This document shows, one piece after another, positions 1 to 4,458 of a stretch of 5,005 bases of DNA. The first letter of the stretch is position 1. Each line of letters starts with the position of its first letter. A program made the translations under genes and the position numbers. The notes beneath the pieces are model-generated. The model did no database searches and was not told the origin of the DNA. It worked only from the letters and a program-made list of their open reading frames with translations. Source of the DNA: Thermoplasmata archaeon (GTDB lineage Archaea > Thermoplasmatota > Thermoplasmata > Lutacidiplasmatales > UBA184); the NCBI GenBank assembly GCA_030039995.1, contig JASHUL010000129.1:1-5005 (forward strand), in the 5' to 3' direction.

Positions 1-2
1 GC

Positions 3-317
3 ACTTCTTGTGCCCTGTCGGCGACAATCAAGAACCTGGGCAACCTGCCAGTGTCCCTTCGAGATGTGATCTCGATGACGCACTCGTCCAGCTGCTCGTA
101 CTTCGCATACTCCGACAATGTACTAGGTCTTTCGAAAGAACCCGTCGTCGACCCGGAGCACTTCTTCGATTACCGGGCGGTGTTCTCGCTCGGGGCGAAG
201 GCCGGGAACACCTGCGAAGGGTCGGTGGCGACCGTGACGGTCTCGATCTCGGGGTCAAGTGCCTGCTTGGTTTCGCCAGCTCGCGAGACCGGGAGCGTCG
301 TGGTCGCCAGGGATTAG
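3..317 (+). CDS. C-terminal part of a probable secreted/surface beta-sandwich protein (5' end outside window)
   Basis: The frame is open from the left edge to a TAG at 315-317, giving 104 residues, and the true start lies upstream. Near the beginning is TIKNLGNLPVSL (residues 8-19), which resembles the strand-turn-strand pattern (IxNxGNxPV) common in archaeal extracellular beta-sandwich repeats such as CARDB/COG1361-like domains and pilin-like proteins. A second beta-rich run, SVATVTVSISGSSA, lies at residues 74-87. There are four cysteines (about residues 3, 31, 71 and 88), which could form disulfides outside the cell. No membrane anchor is present in the visible part. The GTG at 51 is only an internal valine, because the similarity to beta-sandwich repeats begins before it. 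The specific function is not recognisable. The alternative, that this is a chance open frame, is less likely given the amino-acid composition and the motif. Confidence 0.55.
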   Translation, partial: TSCALSATIKNLGNLPVSLRDVISMTHSSSCSYFAYSDNVLGLSKEPVVDPEHFFDYRAVFSLGAKAGNTCEGSVATVTVSISGSSACLVSPARETGSVVVARD

Positions 318-364
318 AGACCACCTTGAGACGTTGGGAAGGCTTTACCCCCAGAATGCGAACG

Positions 365-384
365 TCCGCGGATGCCTCCGCGGA
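365..384. repeat. Two copies of the palindrome TCCGCGGA, able to form a hairpin
   Basis: TCCGCGGA occurs at 365-372 and again at 377-384, separated by TGCC. Each copy is its own reverse complement, so the pair can also fold into an 8-bp stem with a 4-nt loop. A further CCGCGGA lies at 454-460, just upstream of the vapB-type promoter. This could be a transcript-end structure for the gene ending at 317 or a protein binding site. No T-tract follows it. Confidence 0.45.
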
Positions 385-402
385 GCTGCAATTCACCTTA
401 CA

Positions 403-417
403 CCCCTGAGTAAGGGG
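403..417 (+). repeat. Short hairpin CCCCT / AGGGG
   Basis: CCCCT at 403-407 pairs perfectly with AGGGG at 413-417 across the 5-nt loop GAGTA. It lies between the partial surface-protein gene and the first toxin-antitoxin promoter. It may be a weak termination structure, but there is no downstream U-run, so its role is unknown. Confidence 0.3.
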
Positions 418-466
418 AGTCTTCGCTCGATGACTTCGTTCATCCGCCCGCCGCCGCGGATAGACA

Positions 467-491
467 TATGTATTACGTGATGTAATACATA
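467..491 (+). promoter_or_regulatory. Perfect 10-bp inverted repeat overlapping the TATA box of the first vapBC-type operon (candidate operator and leaderless promoter)
   Basis: TATGTATTAC (467-476) and GTAATACATA (482-491) are exact reverse complements separated by GTGAT. This is the most AT-rich stretch in a GC-rich surround. The left arm doubles as a TATA-like box centred near 471, about 26 nt before the GTG at 497, so transcription would begin at or very near the start codon. Type II antitoxins normally autoregulate by binding palindromes at their own promoter, and AbrB-fold antitoxins bind as dimers. The inferred mechanism is that the antitoxin, or the toxin-antitoxin complex, covers the TBP site and the region up to the transcription start. 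Confidence 0.7.
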
Positions 492-496
492 GCGCT

Positions 497-709
497 GTGA
501 CCAAACTTGTCGTTCGACGGAGCGGCAATTCGTTGGGGCTCGCCTTGCCCCACGAACTCGTACACGATCTCGCCCTAGCTCCCGGCGACGAGGTCCTCGT
601 CCAACTCGAACGGATTCCGGGACTCCTGGCCATGGCGGGCCGGCTAAAGGGCAGGATAACCGCGAAGGAATTCACCCGATTGAGCAACGAAGGCGAGGAG
701 CTTGGCTGA
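497..709 (+). CDS. AbrB/MazE-fold antitoxin (VapB type)
   Basis: This 70-residue protein starts with GTG. Residues 1-46 form a SpoVT/AbrB (swapped-hairpin) DNA-binding domain. The family signature is the stretch VVRRSGNSLGLALP at 5-18, followed by LALAPGDEVLVQLE at 25-38. The polar tail at about 48-70 (GRLKGRITAKEFTRLSNEG) matches the flexible toxin-binding end of VapB antitoxins. It should bind and block the PIN toxin encoded directly downstream and repress its own promoter. The GTG start is chosen because the TATA-like box centred near 471 puts the transcript start at about 497, implying a leaderless mRNA, and because the fold begins at once. The stop at 707-709 lies inside the toxin gene, giving an 8-nt overlap. 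No oddities are seen, and the length is normal for the family. Confidence 0.88.
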   Translation: MTKLVVRRSGNSLGLALPHELVHDLALAPGDEVLVQLERIPGLLAMAGRLKGRITAKEFTRLSNEGEELG

Positions 710-1076
710 CTATCTCGCGGACAGTTACGCCCTGGTAGCTTTCCTGGAAGGAAACGATCGATACGTCCGGCTGTTCCGACGAAAAGCGCTGGCGACCACC
801 TCGCTGAACGTTCTCGAGGTCTACGCCACCTTGCTGCGCCGGATGAGTGCCGCCGAAGCGCGGGAAATCGGTTCCGCACTGCTTCCTCTCACGATTCCCG
901 TTGCGCCCGAAGTCGCGCTTGCCGCGAGCGAGTTCCGCCATCGAATGCGAGCCGCCCACAAGGACTGTTCCTACATCGACGCCTGGGGATATGCTGCCGC
1001 GATGGAACTCGGGATCCCGTTTCTTACCGGCGACCCCGTTTTCCGAGGGCTCGAGAACGTCGAGTTTGTGCGGTAG
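702..1076 (+). CDS. PIN-domain ribonuclease toxin (VapC type)
   Basis: This 124-residue protein, a normal VapC length, starts with TTG. It is a PIN-fold Mg/Mn-dependent endoribonuclease, and the family typically cleaves tRNA or rRNA. All four acidic active-site residues are visible: D7 in LADSYALVAFL, E39 in NVLEVYATL, D93 in CSYIDAWGYA and D111 in FLTGDPVF. The protein is therefore expected to be active. The TTG at 702 is chosen because the first beta strand (DYLADSYAL) begins immediately and no ATG or GTG fits. A GAGGAG lies at 695-700 but only 1 nt before the TTG, so initiation probably relies on ribosomes finishing the antitoxin gene, whose stop lies 8 nt inside this gene. The weak start and overlap would keep toxin below antitoxin. 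The target RNA cannot be told from the sequence. Confidence 0.88.
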   Translation: MADYLADSYALVAFLEGNDRYVRLFRRKALATTSLNVLEVYATLLRRMSAAEAREIGSALLPLTIPVAPEVALAASEFRHRMRAAHKDCSYIDAWGYAAAMELGIPFLTGDPVFRGLENVEFVR

Positions 1077-1141
1077 CCCCGTAGCACCGGACGTCCGCGC
1101 TCGGCGTGAAGCGGCCGCCAGTTTCCCGACGGATCGATCCC

Positions 1142-1612
1142 CTATCTCCCCAGATCGCGCTCGAGCGCGGGTGCCAGCCGATCCCTCCAGAGAGTGGAGT
1201 CGCCCCGGCGTTCCTCCGCGGCGATTTCGGCGACCTTCGACGCGCCGAGAGGCTTTGAGCTGCGCACGAGTCGCAAGCCCGAGAAGTCGAGGTGAGATCG
1301 GGCCGTGCCGTCGGAAGATATTCGGTACCAGTACTGGGAGTGCTGGAACGGCCCGGTAAGGTGAGTGTTCGTCCACGAGAGCTCCTCGGGGTTCAGCCGG
1401 ACCAACCGGTGGATGACCCGTCTCCGTCCGTTGGGCCAGGTCGTGTCCACGAGGACCAGCGCGTCCCCCGACAAGCGGCGGACTTGGCGCTCCCATTTCT
1501 GTTCGAACAGTCGGCCGTCGCTGTCTCGGAAGTCCGTGCACCACTCATAGGCGGCTCGGGCGGAGACTCGGAACGGTTGCCGGAAGCTAAATCGGACGGA
1601 GTTCAACGTCAT
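1142..1612 (-). CDS. START/SRPBCC-superfamily ligand-binding-like protein
   Basis: This 156-residue protein starts with ATG. The N-terminus VRFSFRQPFRVSARAAYEWCTDF (6-28, broken by a loop at about 12-14) has the first strand and the 'pxxxvWxxltD'-like helix of the SRPBCC (Bet v1/polyketide cyclase-like) fold. Alternating strands follow (LVLVDTTWP 52-60, VIHRLVRLNPEELSWTN 66-82, HSQYWYRIS 91-99, SHLDFSGLRLV 106-116), and a long C-terminal helix from about 124 onward would pack over the cavity. The fold binds hydrophobic ligands in many unrelated roles, so no substrate is assigned. The gene is convergent with the first vapC-type gene, with a 65-nt gap. A TATA-like GATTTAATC lies 38 nt upstream of the ATG, with an AGAGGG purine run between them. 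It ends in TAG. It may instead be transcribed with the small coiled-coil gene 78 nt upstream. Confidence 0.72.
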   Translation of the reverse strand: MTLNSVRFSFRQPFRVSARAAYEWCTDFRDSDGRLFEQKWERQVRRLSGDALVLVDTTWPNGRRRVIHRLVRLNPEELSWTNTHLTGPFQHSQYWYRISSDGTARSHLDFSGLRLVRSSKPLGASKVAEIAAEERRGDSTLWRDRLAPALERDLGR

Positions 1613-1645
1613 CAGAGCCCTCTCTCTAGGGCGACATCCGACCGG

Positions 1646-1654
1646 GATTAAATC
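1646..1654 (-). promoter_or_regulatory. TATA-like box for the SRPBCC-family gene
   Basis: Read on the minus strand this is GATTTAATC, an AT-rich island in GC-rich sequence. Its centre is 38 nt before the ATG at 1612, predicting a short leader of about 12-14 nt that contains a purine-rich GAGAGGG. This suggests that the gene has its own promoter, separate from the nucleotidyltransferase unit upstream. Confidence 0.4.
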
Positions 1655-1690
1655 ATCCGCCGGGCGAGGCGGCGGTTGGGGGAGCGGCCC

Positions 1691-1828
1691 TCAAACGGCT
1701 TCGAGCTTCTTGGTGCGTTCCAGCTCGAGGAGAAGCTCCTCGATCTTCGCCTTGAGCTGGTGGCGCTCGGCCTGAAGCTGCTGGACGGTCGCTTCCAGTG
1801 CCTTCACGTACTCGGGGTCCGACGACAT
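1691..1828 (-). CDS. Small coiled-coil protein, unknown function
   Basis: From the ATG at 1828 this encodes 45 residues. Residues 6-42 (YVKALEATVQQLQA, then ERHQLKAKIEELLLELERTKK) form one continuous amphipathic helix with leucine and other hydrophobic residues at heptad spacing. It should therefore dimerise or bind a partner helix. The start is supported by GGTGA about 9 nt upstream and by an AT-rich box (CATTAAC, minus strand) at 1854-1860. The same frame extends upstream to a TTG at 1909, which overlaps the stop of the nucleotidyltransferase gene in a TTGA and would give 72 residues. The extra 27 residues are polar and featureless. Which start is used cannot be settled here. It may be a partner of the nucleotidyltransferase or an independent small protein. 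It resembles the N-terminal coiled coils of larger proteins, but no larger gene follows it. Confidence 0.55.
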   Translation of the reverse strand: MSSDPEYVKALEATVQQLQAERHQLKAKIEELLLELERTKKLEAV

Positions 1829-1853
1829 CGGTCCGTCACCCCATTCCTCCGAA

Positions 1854-1860
1854 GTTAATG
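1854..1860 (-). promoter_or_regulatory. Possible TATA-like element for the small coiled-coil gene
   Basis: Read on the minus strand this is CATTAAC, centred about 29 nt before the ATG at 1828. Transcription would begin within a few bases of that codon. The element is short and weak, and it lies inside the longer alternative reading frame that begins at 1909, so the call is tentative. Confidence 0.25.
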
Positions 1861-1905
1861 TCAGTAGCGTTTCCGCGCGCCGGCCGCTCTCGTTGCCCGA
1901 TCCCT

Positions 1906-2349
1906 TCAAACCGGGACCGCCTCGAACAACGCCTGGGGTCGCACTAGCCAGTGAAGCCCCTCGGGATCCGTGACGTCAACCTTTCGGTGAAAGATTTCTT
2001 CGAGCTCGGCGATCAGGTCCATCTGGTCGAACGCGGTCGCGCCGGCGTCGAAATCGACGAGTAGGTCGAGATCGCTGTCCCTCCTCGCCTCGCTCCAGGC
2101 GACCGACCCGAAGACTCGAGCGTTGGCCGCGTGATGGGCCCGAAGCACCTCTACCAGACGCGCCCTCTCGGGGGCGATAATCTCGGCTATCCCTGGGCCG
2201 CTCCCGCGACGCACCGGGCGAATGACGGGCGCATCCCACTTTTTTGACTTGCATCGGGGACACATCCGTGGCTCCGGGGAACGCGGTTTCCAAACGAAGC
2301 CGCACCGAAAGCATCCGGACAAACCAGAAGCGTCGATAAGGTTCGACAT
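1906..2349 (-). CDS. Zinc ribbon fused to a minimal nucleotidyltransferase (MNT-type, antitoxin-like)
   Basis: This 147-residue protein starts with ATG; an adjacent TTG at 2352 is possible. Residues 13-39 are a rubredoxin-like zinc ribbon with two CxxC knuckles (C13/C16 and C30/C33) in CFRCGFVWKPR and MCPRCKSKKWD, a small archaeal domain often found with DNA- or RNA-binding proteins. Residues 60-147 are a DNA polymerase beta-type minimal nucleotidyltransferase. They carry VFGSVAWSEARRDSDLDLLV (79-98) with the G81-S82 pair and metal-binding D93 and D95, and a third acidic residue at D125 in KVDVTD. MNT proteins act as antitoxins that AMPylate or bind HEPN ribonucleases. Here no HEPN gene adjoins; the next gene downstream encodes a short coiled coil. 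The ribbon may supply DNA binding for autoregulation. All catalytic residues look intact. No clear promoter or ribosome binding site was found. Confidence 0.82.
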   Translation of the reverse strand: MSNLIDASGLSGCFRCGFVWKPRSPEPRMCPRCKSKKWDAPVIRPVRRGSGPGIAEIIAPERARLVEVLRAHHAANARVFGSVAWSEARRDSDLDLLVDFDAGATAFDQMDLIAELEEIFHRKVDVTDPEGLHWLVRPQALFEAVPV

Positions 2350-2548
2350 CAACGATGCACGGAAGCCAAAGTCATTGCTCTTACTGGGCTCGCCGCAACC
2401 GGGTAGGCGGGGCCATCAGGCACCTCGCTCGACGGATGCAACTCCTATTGCGACCGTCCGCAGCGCTCCTCGAAAGCCTGTTAGCCCTCTAGGTCGTTAC
2501 CGACATCTGTCTTCGGCGACTCCGCTCCTCGCGGGCCAAAGCAAGCAC

Positions 2549-2980
2549 ATGAGTTGGCAGCAAGTCGACTGGGTCGAGACGGGGTCGTGGTGGAGTACGC
2601 GACTCATCGTTTTATTCGTTCTGCTCGGGGCACTCGTCGGTATGCTTGTGTGGGAGGTGAACCAGCTCTCAACGTTCCCCTTCGCCGAACCGTCGTGGGA
2701 GCCAGTGCTCAACGCCGGCTTGATTCAGGGATCACTGGGTTGGATGATCGTCGTGCTCTTCCTTACACCAACCGCCCGCGCTGTTGGGTTCGGGTACGAC
2801 CGACTTCTCGTCGACTTTGGACTGAGCGTTCGAGAGGCTCCGTGGTCGCAAGTGCGCTTGCTGGGTCGGAGGAGAGTGTCGCTGGACTACCGAACTACCG
2901 TCACTCTGACGTCCCGACAGATGAGTCGCCTCCTCGAGATTCTCCCTCGGCCCGCGACACCAGTGTCGGGTCGGGGCTGA
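2549..2980 (+). CDS. Two-helix membrane protein with PH-like C-terminal domain (tandem copy 1)
   Basis: This 143-residue protein has a tryptophan-rich N-terminus (W3, W8, W14, W15) and a first membrane helix at about 18-37 (RLIVLFVLLGALVGMLVWEV). A short loop contains PSW (48-50), and a second hydrophobic segment lies at about 56-74. A cytoplasmic beta-rich tail from about 77 follows: ARAVGFGYDRLLVDFG, then APWSQVRLLGRRRVS (97-111), resembling bacterial PH-like/YcxB-type domains. The gene just downstream encodes a clear homologue with the same order of motifs (WWxxR, WExN, PSW, VDFG/ADFG, PWSQV, RRVS, LTSxQ), which supports both frames as real. The ATG at 2549 is chosen because the open frame further upstream is antisense to the nucleotidyltransferase gene and has no homologous counterpart. 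No clear TATA box was seen. The function is unknown. Confidence 0.75.
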   Translation: MSWQQVDWVETGSWWSTRLIVLFVLLGALVGMLVWEVNQLSTFPFAEPSWEPVLNAGLIQGSLGWMIVVLFLTPTARAVGFGYDRLLVDFGLSVREAPWSQVRLLGRRRVSLDYRTTVTLTSRQMSRLLEILPRPATPVSGRG

Positions 2981-3110
2981 GAAGTCGACGAGCCGCCCCC
3001 GTTGCCCCGTGTGCCAACCGAAGACCCTTCAGTTCGCTACGCCCGGGGCTTGGGCTCGGGTGACGCGCGGCGAGCCAGATGTCTTGCGTCAGTCCGACGC
3101 ACGAGGGGAA

Positions 3111-3118
3111 ACTCTATC
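3111..3118 (+). promoter_or_regulatory. Weak TATA-like box for the second membrane protein
   Basis: ACTCTATC is centred about 27 nt before the ATG at 3142, preceded by the purine-rich CGAGGGGAA. This spacing would give a leaderless transcript and favours 3142 over the in-frame ATG at 3079. The match to an archaeal TATA box is weak. Confidence 0.25.
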
Positions 3119-3141
3119 GCCGCGCACGGGATTCGGTGGTC

Positions 3142-3627
3142 ATGGCCGCACCGACCCGCGGCGTCCCTCAGGTCATCGTCCCCGGTCGGTGGTGGGATAC
3201 GGTATGGGTCGATTCGGGAGTCTGGTGGAGGTTACGGTGGTTCGTCGGCGTCCCGCTGCTGGTCGTGTGCATAGGGATTCTGATTTGGGAAATCAACACG
3301 ATCTACACCGCTCCGTCCTGGCTCCAACGAGAGGTGGGGTTGATCTGGGGCGTGCTGTTCGCCGGGTTCATCGCCACGTACATCCTTCCCATTCATCTCG
3401 CCGCTTCGTCCCGTAGCATCGGGCTCGGTCCGGACGGACTATACGCAGACTTCGGCGCCGTGAAGCGCGTCTACCCCTGGTCTCAGGTTCACTTTATCGC
3501 TCCGCGGCGGGTATCGGTCGGTGAGCGGCGAAGCATCTTGCTCACATCGGAGCAAGCCGAGCGCGTGGTGCTTTACCTTCGAGAGCACCCCGATGCAACG
3601 CTGAGTGCAACTCGCCCTCGCGAGTAG
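3142..3627 (+). CDS. Two-helix membrane protein with PH-like C-terminal domain (tandem copy 2)
   Basis: This 161-residue protein is homologous to the gene just upstream. Its N-terminus is again tryptophan-rich (W17, W18, W22, W28, W29). Helix 1 spans about 33-51 (WFVGVPLLVVCIGILIWEI) and helix 2 about 66-86, with PSW (58-60) between them. The soluble tail has SRSIGLGPDGLYADFG (90-105), YPWSQV (111-116), RRVS (122-125) and LLTSEQAERVVLYL near the end, matching the PH-like pattern of copy 1. An ATG at 3079 would add 21 residues. The ATG at 3142 is preferred because the similarity starts after it and a TATA-like box lies 27 nt upstream; GGTGGT at 3135-3140 is too close to be a good ribosome binding site. 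The two copies have diverged strongly, so the duplication is old. The function is unknown; lipid or protein binding at the membrane is only a guess. Confidence 0.77.
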   Translation: MAAPTRGVPQVIVPGRWWDTVWVDSGVWWRLRWFVGVPLLVVCIGILIWEINTIYTAPSWLQREVGLIWGVLFAGFIATYILPIHLAASSRSIGLGPDGLYADFGAVKRVYPWSQVHFIAPRRVSVGERRSILLTSEQAERVVLYLREHPDATLSATRPRE

Positions 3628-3658
3628 CCTCGAGCAGCACCGTTCACTTGGCGCTTGG

Positions 3659-3666
3659 CGTATAAC
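3659..3666 (+). promoter_or_regulatory. TATA-like box of the second toxin-antitoxin operon
   Basis: CGTATAAC is centred about 24 nt before the ATG at 3687, in an AT-enriched stretch (3659-3685). Transcription would begin at or next to that ATG, giving a leaderless antitoxin message as proposed for the first operon. No strong palindrome like the one at 467-491 is present. Confidence 0.45.
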
Positions 3667-3686
3667 GGTCATATTCAGCATTCTGC

Positions 3687-3911
3687 ATGCGAAAGAAGGA
3701 CATGCCGACTTCCGAAACCTCCGTTCGAGTCTCGCGGGACACGCTATCCGAGTTGGAGCGGTTTCGAACGTCGATCCGTGCGAAAACGCTGGACGACGCG
3801 ATCCATTCGCTTTTGACGCTCAAGCGGCGAGAATTGATCGCACAGATCTACGGGAGCGCCCGAGCAAGTCGAGCTTTCCGGGAGTCGGACCGGCTTGACG
3901 TTGAGCATTGA
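3687..3911 (+). CDS. Ribbon-helix-helix-type antitoxin (VapB type)
   Basis: This 74-residue protein starts with ATG at 3687, and an in-frame ATG at 3702 is the alternative. Residues 10-45 show a ribbon-helix-helix fold: the strand TSVRVSR, the helix DTLSELERFRTSI, a turn RAKTLDD, and the helix AIHSLLTLKRREL. The tail IAQIYGSARASRAF onward is the usual toxin-binding region of VapB antitoxins. Such proteins bind operator DNA as dimers through the strand and neutralise a cognate PIN ribonuclease. The gene overlaps the start of the downstream PIN frame, as expected for a vapBC pair. The ATG at 3687 is preferred because a TATA-like box lies about 24 nt upstream; AAGGA before 3702 sits too close to that ATG. 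The antitoxin is intact although its toxin frame is interrupted. Confidence 0.83.
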   Translation: MRKKDMPTSETSVRVSRDTLSELERFRTSIRAKTLDDAIHSLLTLKRRELIAQIYGSARASRAFRESDRLDVEH

Positions 3912-4305
3912 CTCCTTCGCTTGGGTGGAGTTCCTATCGGCGGGAGTGGGCGGTCCTCAGGTTCGAGAGATCATCGAGTCGCCCGAGGAGCTGGTAACTC
4001 CGGATCTAGTGCTCGCGGAAGTGGCTCGCGTCTTCCGCCGGTAGGGCGTGCCGGTCGGGACCATTGCCGGTCACTTGCGTTCCATCGGCGCGCTGAGCTC
4101 GGTCCGGCCCGTCAGCATCGAGATCTCGCAGGAGACTATTGAATCCGACAAGCGTCTGCGTGACCTTGCCCGATCGAAAGGTCTGCGTCAGCCGAGCTTC
4201 GCCGACTGCATCATCCTCTCCTTCGCGCGCGTGCTCGGCGAGCGAGTCGTGACGGCGGACCGCCACTTCCAAGGTCTCAGCGAGACGGTCTGGATCGGAG
4301 ACTAG
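3895..4305 (+). pseudogene. PIN-domain toxin (VapC type) interrupted by an in-frame TAG
   Basis: One continuous frame encodes a full VapC-like protein of 136 residue positions, except for a TAG at 4042-4044 (codon 50 when counted from the TTG at 3895). Before it are IDSFAWVEFLSAG with catalytic D6 and LVLAEVARVFRR with E42. After it are PSFADCIIL with D104 and RVVTADRHF with D122. All four PIN acidic residues remain in register, so the lesion is a single substitution, not a frameshift; the mutated codon was probably CAG, AAG or GAG. The start is uncertain: TTG 3895 or TTG 3901, both overlapping the antitoxin gene, whose stop is at 3909-3911. A GTG at 4048 could restart translation and make an 85-residue C-terminal piece lacking D6 and E42, which should be inactive. 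A sequencing error or a strain-specific mutation is possible. Confidence 0.8.
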
Positions 4306-4407
4306 TCGCCCCGCGTTGCCCCGCGAGCTTCATTGGCATCGCGGCTGCACAGGCGCTTCGCGCGCAGGAGGGAGCGCAACGGGTGTTGCCCCTAGTTCCG
4401 ATATCGG

Positions 4408-4449
4408 GCCGGCGCTCGGCGATTGAACCCCGACGGGGCGAGCGCCGGC
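4408..4449. repeat. 11-bp GC-rich inverted repeat with nested hairpin
   Basis: GCCGGCGCTCG (4408-4418) and CGAGCGCCGGC (4439-4449) are exact reverse complements around a 20-nt loop. Inside the loop CCCC (4428-4431) can pair with GGGG (4435-4438) across GAC. The element lies between the convergent 3' ends of the broken PIN gene and the sequon-rich gene. It may act as a bidirectional transcript-end structure or stabilise 3' ends. It lacks the T-tract typical of archaeal terminators. Confidence 0.5.
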
Positions 4450-4458
4450 GTCTCGGAT

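Noticed and set aside
8..409. 133-codon plus-strand frame overlapping the left-edge gene
   Set aside because: The product is Arg/Leu-rich without motifs, while the frame ending at 317 has a recognisable beta-sandwich pattern and runs in from the window edge.
28..879. 283-codon open frame on the minus strand
   Set aside because: It lies antisense to the well-supported AbrB antitoxin and half of the PIN toxin, and its product is an Arg/Ser/Pro-rich string with no domain pattern, as expected for a shadow frame in GC-rich DNA.
672..1544. 290-codon open frame on the minus strand
   Set aside because: It is antisense to the first PIN toxin and out of frame with the SRPBCC gene on the same strand. 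Its composition is low-complexity Gly/Arg-rich and shows no fold.
2222..2548. Upstream extension of the first membrane protein
   Set aside because: The extra 109 codons are mostly antisense to the zinc ribbon end of the nucleotidyltransferase gene, are Pro/Arg/Ser-rich, and have no counterpart in the tandem homologue.
2350..2548. Divergent intergenic gap searched for C/D box RNA, riboswitch or paired promoters
   Set aside because: No C/D box set, no convincing TATA-like element and no strong inverted repeat were found, so nothing is annotated.
2554..3063. 169-codon plus-strand frame across the first membrane protein
   Set aside because: It is a different frame of the same DNA with an Arg/Ser-rich product. 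The frame at 2549-2980 is supported by its homologue.
4042..4044. Pyrrolysine or programmed readthrough of the TAG in the second PIN gene
   Set aside because: TAG also serves as the terminal stop of several other genes here (315, 1074, 3625, 4303 and, on the minus strand, 1144), so UAG behaves as an ordinary stop. No supporting stem-loop was recognised. Kept only as a remote option.
4405..4450. Possible minus-strand tRNA 3' half (GGGGTTCAATC resembles a T-loop)
   Set aside because: The bases flanking TTCAATC do not form a 5-bp T-stem, and no anticodon or D-arm can be placed upstream. The inverted repeat explains the pairing better.
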